Source of the DNA: Bartonella grahamii subsp. shimonis
GTDB lineage: Bacteria; Pseudomonadota; Alphaproteobacteria; Rhizobiales; Rhizobiaceae
Reading direction: 5' to 3'
Assembly: GCF_036327415.1 (NCBI RefSeq)
Contig: NZ_CP123961.1
Span: 930,001 to 994,000 of the forward strand
Length of the DNA stretch: 64,000 bases
The notes beneath the pieces were generated by a model. It did not search any database, was not told the origin of the DNA, and saw nothing but the letters and a program-made list of their open reading frames with translations. The position numbers and the translations under genes were made by a program. Position 1 is the first letter of the stretch; each line of letters starts with the position of its first letter. Positions 60,799 through 64,000 of the stretch are shown piece after piece.

Positions 60799-61991
60799 TT
60801 ATAATATTTAAATTATAATTATATTAATTTAGAAAATTTATACATTATGTATATTTTAAATATTATTAATGAATTATTTTTATTAGTTTACTTTTTAATT
60901 ATATTTATTTGAATTATATTATATCTCTAAGGGATTTAATAAAAAATATTAAAATTAAATCATTAGTAAGAATAATTTCATTTTTTACAATATTTTCCTT
61001 AGTTAATTTTTATATAAAATAATACAATTTAATTAAATATATTTTTAATGTTTATTTATTTTATATGATTTTAATTGGAATTTATTATGGATGATATTTT
61101 TTTAATATTAAAAATGCGTTACTCGCAACAAATATATTTCTAGTTTTAAGCATATTTTCTTCTAAATTAAAATTTTCCACTTGGAAAAAGTCTATTAAAT
61201 TAGTATTGAGATATAACTATCATATATTTTATAATATATTTAGGATTTTATTATTTTATAAACTAATATTATATAAAATATACTATAATTTTAATTTTTC
61301 TAAATATTTTATTAATCATTAATAAGAATAAATCTCTTTTATATTATTTTACTTGGTTAAATTTTATATAATATATGTTAATATTTATTGTTTTTTTATA
61401 TATTTAATTTTGATTTTTTTATGAATGATATTATTCGTATTATTGTAGAATTATTATCTTCTACATGTGCTTTATTTATATATAATTTTTGTTTTATTAT
61501 TATGAATTTTCTTTATGAAATTGCAATAATCATTGATTGTGACAATTATCGGTGAATTTGTGTGTATTGTACTGTTTTTATTATTGATTTTTTCTGTAAC
61601 TATGTAAGTTTACATCAGATTGGATAAATAGATTTCTCTATCTTGATGGAGATATATTTTTCTACTCTCATTGGAAAAATAAGCCTGTACGAAATGCTTA
61701 ATTTCCTTATTAGAGAAGTCTTCTTACCTACTCTTATGATGAGATTTCCGAGTATAAAAAATATATGTAAAATCAATTATAGTATTTAAGTTTAGAATTT
61801 GAATTCAGATATTTTATCTACGTGTGACGCGCTAAAAAGAGGCTATAAGTTGCCTTGGGGTGGTCAAAGAACTGGTCAGTATGCTTATAGCCGTTGAGAG
61901 GCGATAACTGATTTATTCGTTTTTTCACGTCTCAAAATTTATTTTTGAAATAAGCTAATTTACTAAATGTAACTTATTATACTTCTAGTCT
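60799..61991. other. AT-rich interval with an imperfect duplication and small hydrophobic frames
   Basis: Two stretches of about 120-140 bases (about 60962-61100 and 61316-61434) appear to be diverged copies of each other, each ending in ATG-GATGAT or ATGAATGAT-like small frames. The second (61421-61555) encodes 44 very hydrophobic residues (MNDIIRIIVELLSSTCALFI…); the first stops after 18. No good ribosome site is seen. At 61841-61892 a perfect 9-bp inverted repeat (GGCTATAAG / CTTATAGCC) lies in a more balanced patch that also reads as a protein-like C terminus (GYKLPWGGQRTGQYAYSR). Confidence 0.35.
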
Positions 61992-62777
61992 CTACTCATT
62001 CTCTTGGGAAAGAGGAAGTGACGCGATTTCTGTATCAAGTGCATCCATAAAATCGATAATAAAAGCAGCATTCGTTCCCAAATCTCTTGGCAAATAACGT
62101 GAAGCAGAACGCATATCAACAAAAGTTGTATCCCCTTCATCGGTTAAACGAATGACAATGTCTGAAATGAAGCCAAGGTAAAAAGTTTTTGCCATTGTTT
62201 CAATATACAGTTCATCCTCTTCGCCTTGAAATTTTCGTTGCGCTACAATAGGCCAATTGTAGGCTGCTAAAACATTGAGAACAGACTCGCGAATACGATC
62301 AGGTGAACCATCATAACGGCGCCCTGACATTTCTGGCCATTGTGACCTCTGTAAAGTTGCTTGTTTAATCAATACACTTTTGAGGGGTAAAGCATCGCTG
62401 GGACGTATTGTGCGAAAAAAAGCTGGCGGGCTTTGTGTGTCGGTAGAAATATCGTAAAGAGCCGGTAAGGTAAACCAAAGTTCAAAAAATAACATCAATG
62501 GTGTAGCAGTTATTAACGAATAAATGATCCCTTTTAAAGCTTTCATTCCCCCTAGGGCTCCATAGACCCATAAGCTGTAAAGTGCTTTTAAAGCAAGAAA
62601 AAGAGAAATAATCACACAGCCAGTAGAGATACCTATCAAAATTATGAAGTCGGTTGCGTTAATGACGGAAAAACGTTGTAAAATGACCGAAAATAATAAA
62701 ACAAAGAACGCTAATCCACCAAATCGAGGGGACCATACTGCTGCTCTTGAAATGAATCGAACATATCTCTTCTTCAT
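61992..62777 (-). CDS. DUF1499 membrane protein
   Basis: About 261 residues from the ATG at 62777 (MKKRYVRF). Four hydrophobic helices (about 15-125) precede the DUF1499 domain (about 140-255), with WPEMSGRRYDGSPDRI, an aromatic stretch with FYLGFISDIVIRL, and DMRSASRYLPRDLGTNA (in part). The domain is common in Rhizobiales membrane proteins; function unknown. A start at 62813 would add 12 residues. It is the first intact core-type gene after the island. Confidence 0.82.
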   Translation of the reverse strand: MKKRYVRFISRAAVWSPRFGGLAFFVLLFSVILQRFSVINATDFIILIGISTGCVIISLFLALKALYSLWVYGALGGMKALKGIIYSLITATPLMLFFELWFTLPALYDISTDTQSPPAFFRTIRPSDALPLKSVLIKQATLQRSQWPEMSGRRYDGSPDRIRESVLNVLAAYNWPIVAQRKFQGEEDELYIETMAKTFYLGFISDIVIRLTDEGDTTFVDMRSASRYLPRDLGTNAAFIIDFMDALDTEIASLPLSQENE

Positions 62778-63311
62778 GAAGTTTTTTCCCCTCAATTGTA
62801 AATTATAAGCCAAGTTTTTTCAGAGTGCATATCTTACAAAAAGCTTCTGCTTATAAGACAAAAGTAAAGCACTTATTTTTGAGGTCAAGGATGCGTAATG
62901 TCTTATAAGTTTCCAGCGATTATTTTAGCACTTCATTGAAGGTAATCAGTATTTCTTCTATAGTTTATCATGTCATCGACGTGAATTTTATGGGAATGTT
63001 TGTAAATAAAAAGAAATAAACTAAAATAACAAGCTTTACGGTTGTTAGCAGCATATTTGTTTAGAGCTTTACTCTTTATTTTTCTCTTCTGATTGTGTGG
63101 AGTTTTTTCTATCAGATAATGGGTATCAAATAGGATATGATTTATACAATAGAGATTTCATTCTACCTCAATAAAAAATTTAGGGATCTACAATCAGACA
63201 AACCTGAACTTGAATATTCAATTAATAGAGGAAAAAGATAACCATTTTGATAGGCTTTGTTAATTTTGTATAGAAAGTAAGGTGTTGTCCAAATGAGAGG
63301 TTCGTCCGTTT
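62778..63311. other. intergenic interval, no gene seen
   Basis: About 530 bases between the DUF1499 gene start and the DUF1254-like gene end. No supported frame, repeat or hairpin was found; the left end should hold the promoter of the DUF1499 gene. Confidence 0.5.
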
Positions 63312-63851
63312 TTATTCATAAAATATGCGGCAGGTCGCAGATGAAAGGAAAGCTTCACTTTCCTTTTTTGCAAGTGAAGAAGGTGCAAAAATACGTAAAA
63401 TGACAAAACCTTCATTCAAATTTTTAGCAACTAAAACTGAATTAGCGTTTTTTTTAGGTTTTGATTTTTTGAGTTCTATTATTTGTATTGGTTTTCCAAT
63501 AATAAGATCGAGTGTATTATCAGGGGCTGTTCGGTCATTAAGGCTATAGAAAATAATTCCGTTGTGTGTGTAAGCAGCGAGTGACCAAAATTGTCGTGTT
63601 TTCAAAGCTTTTAAATGAACAGGTCCATTTTCAAGATTAAATCTGCAGACTTTAAGAAGAAAGAGTGGATCAGCAGATTGTTGAATAGGATTATTGGGAG
63701 TAAAAGCAACAAATTGGTAAGGGGCTCCGGATTTTTTAAGTGCTGTCCATATATTATTTTGTGCCCAAAAGGGGATCAGAAAGAGAACGCAAATATGAAC
63801 GATAATAGCACCAATGATTGCAAGAAGTGCGATATAAATGAATCTAGTCAC
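63312..63851 (-). CDS. DUF1254-like small membrane protein
   Basis: A 179-residue protein with one N-terminal membrane helix (YIALLAIIGAIIVHICVLFLIP) and a soluble domain with the pattern CRFNLENGPVHL, FWSLAAYTHNGIIFYSLNDR and the C-terminal CRIFYE. It corresponds to the short rhizobial DUF1254 proteins that pair with a DUF1214 gene, as here. The GTG start overlaps the stop of the DUF1214 gene by eight bases, which points to translational coupling. Function unknown. Confidence 0.75.
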   Translation of the reverse strand: MTRFIYIALLAIIGAIIVHICVLFLIPFWAQNNIWTALKKSGAPYQFVAFTPNNPIQQSADPLFLLKVCRFNLENGPVHLKALKTRQFWSLAAYTHNGIIFYSLNDRTAPDNTLDLIIGKPIQIIELKKSKPKKNANSVLVAKNLNEGFVILRIFAPSSLAKKESEAFLSSATCRIFYE

Positions 63852-64000
63852 AATTTATTTGTCCTGATGGGATTTGTTCTATTGATGGCATTGTAAGCTT
63901 TTGTAATGCCGTTGCAGAGATGATTGAGGTATCGTATAAGGTAAGAATAAGCCCGAATTCTTTTTGACTAACGGTTGCAAGCCAATTGCCGGCTTGTGGT
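63844..64000 (-). CDS. DUF1214 family protein, C-terminal 51 residues only
   Basis: The frame is open to the window edge and ends in TAG at 63844. The visible part has the family end pattern QAGNWLATV…FGLILTLYDTS, then LQKLTMPSIEQI. The start lies beyond position 64000. It overlaps the DUF1254-like gene by eight bases; such DUF1214/DUF1254 pairs are standard in Rhizobiales. Confidence 0.72.
   Translation of the reverse strand, partial: PQAGNWLATVSQKEFGLILTLYDTSIISATALQKLTMPSIEQIPSGQINCD

Overview
The window is chromosomal DNA from an alphaproteobacterium of the Rhizobiales, almost certainly a Bartonella species. The basis is the strongly AT-rich DNA, a CcrM-type methyltransferase, a MucR regulator, an IalB-family invasion protein, DUF6101, DUF5330, DUF1254 and DUF1214 proteins typical of Rhizobiales, and rhizobial gene order with many interstitial losses and decayed genes. 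No search could be run; family names come from motifs and recalled family features.

Left part (1-34 kb), mostly core genes: a tRNA methyltransferase (cut by the window edge), S49 peptidase, ispE, the overlapping set rnhB / Sua5 / FAD-linked dehydrogenase (the last broken by one frameshift), DUF6101, purD, ubiA, pdxH, a DnaJ-like chaperone, fabI, aroC, ribB, xseB, dxs, tlyA, a TrmA/RlmD-type RNA methyltransferase (broken by one frameshift), tldD, an IalB-family protein, ctaB, ispH, thrB, rnhA, a DsbD N-domain protein, yqgE, a membrane PAS-GGDEF-EAL protein with altered motifs, an M16 peptidase and thrC. Three isoprenoid genes (ispE, dxs, ispH) and two UbiA-family prenyltransferases (ubiA, ctaB) serve quinone and haem O synthesis. 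The usual rhizobial aa3-oxidase genes expected between tldD and ispH are missing; only ctaB remains.

Middle part (34-52 kb): a tandem trio of small secreted or membrane paralogues of unknown function, each followed by a hairpin; a long AT-rich gene-poor tract; a HAD phosphatase, ccrM, mutY, a DUF721 protein, a DsbA-like thioredoxin, ppdK, a peptidoglycan-binding protein, DUF5330, sufE and mucR. Through this part, and beyond it on both sides, are scattered fragments of one tyrosine-recombinase (integrase) gene with its own upstream region: at least six places on both strands, one of them a nearly full-length pseudogene.

Right part (52-64 kb): oligopeptidase B, sodB, an integrase fragment, tRNA-Gln(TTG), and then an apparent island holding a decayed type I secretion operon (HlyB-like ABC exporter, HlyD-like adaptor, HlyC-like toxin acyltransferase). 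The operon is divergent from a small intact glycine-rich peptide gene that could be its cargo. No RTX toxin gene is present. The exporter and adaptor carry six apparent frameshifts and one stop codon, and the acyltransferase has lost its catalytic histidine. This is the most unusual system in the window: a possible acylated bacteriocin-like or toxin-like peptide system in decay. DUF1499, DUF1254-like and DUF1214 genes end the window.
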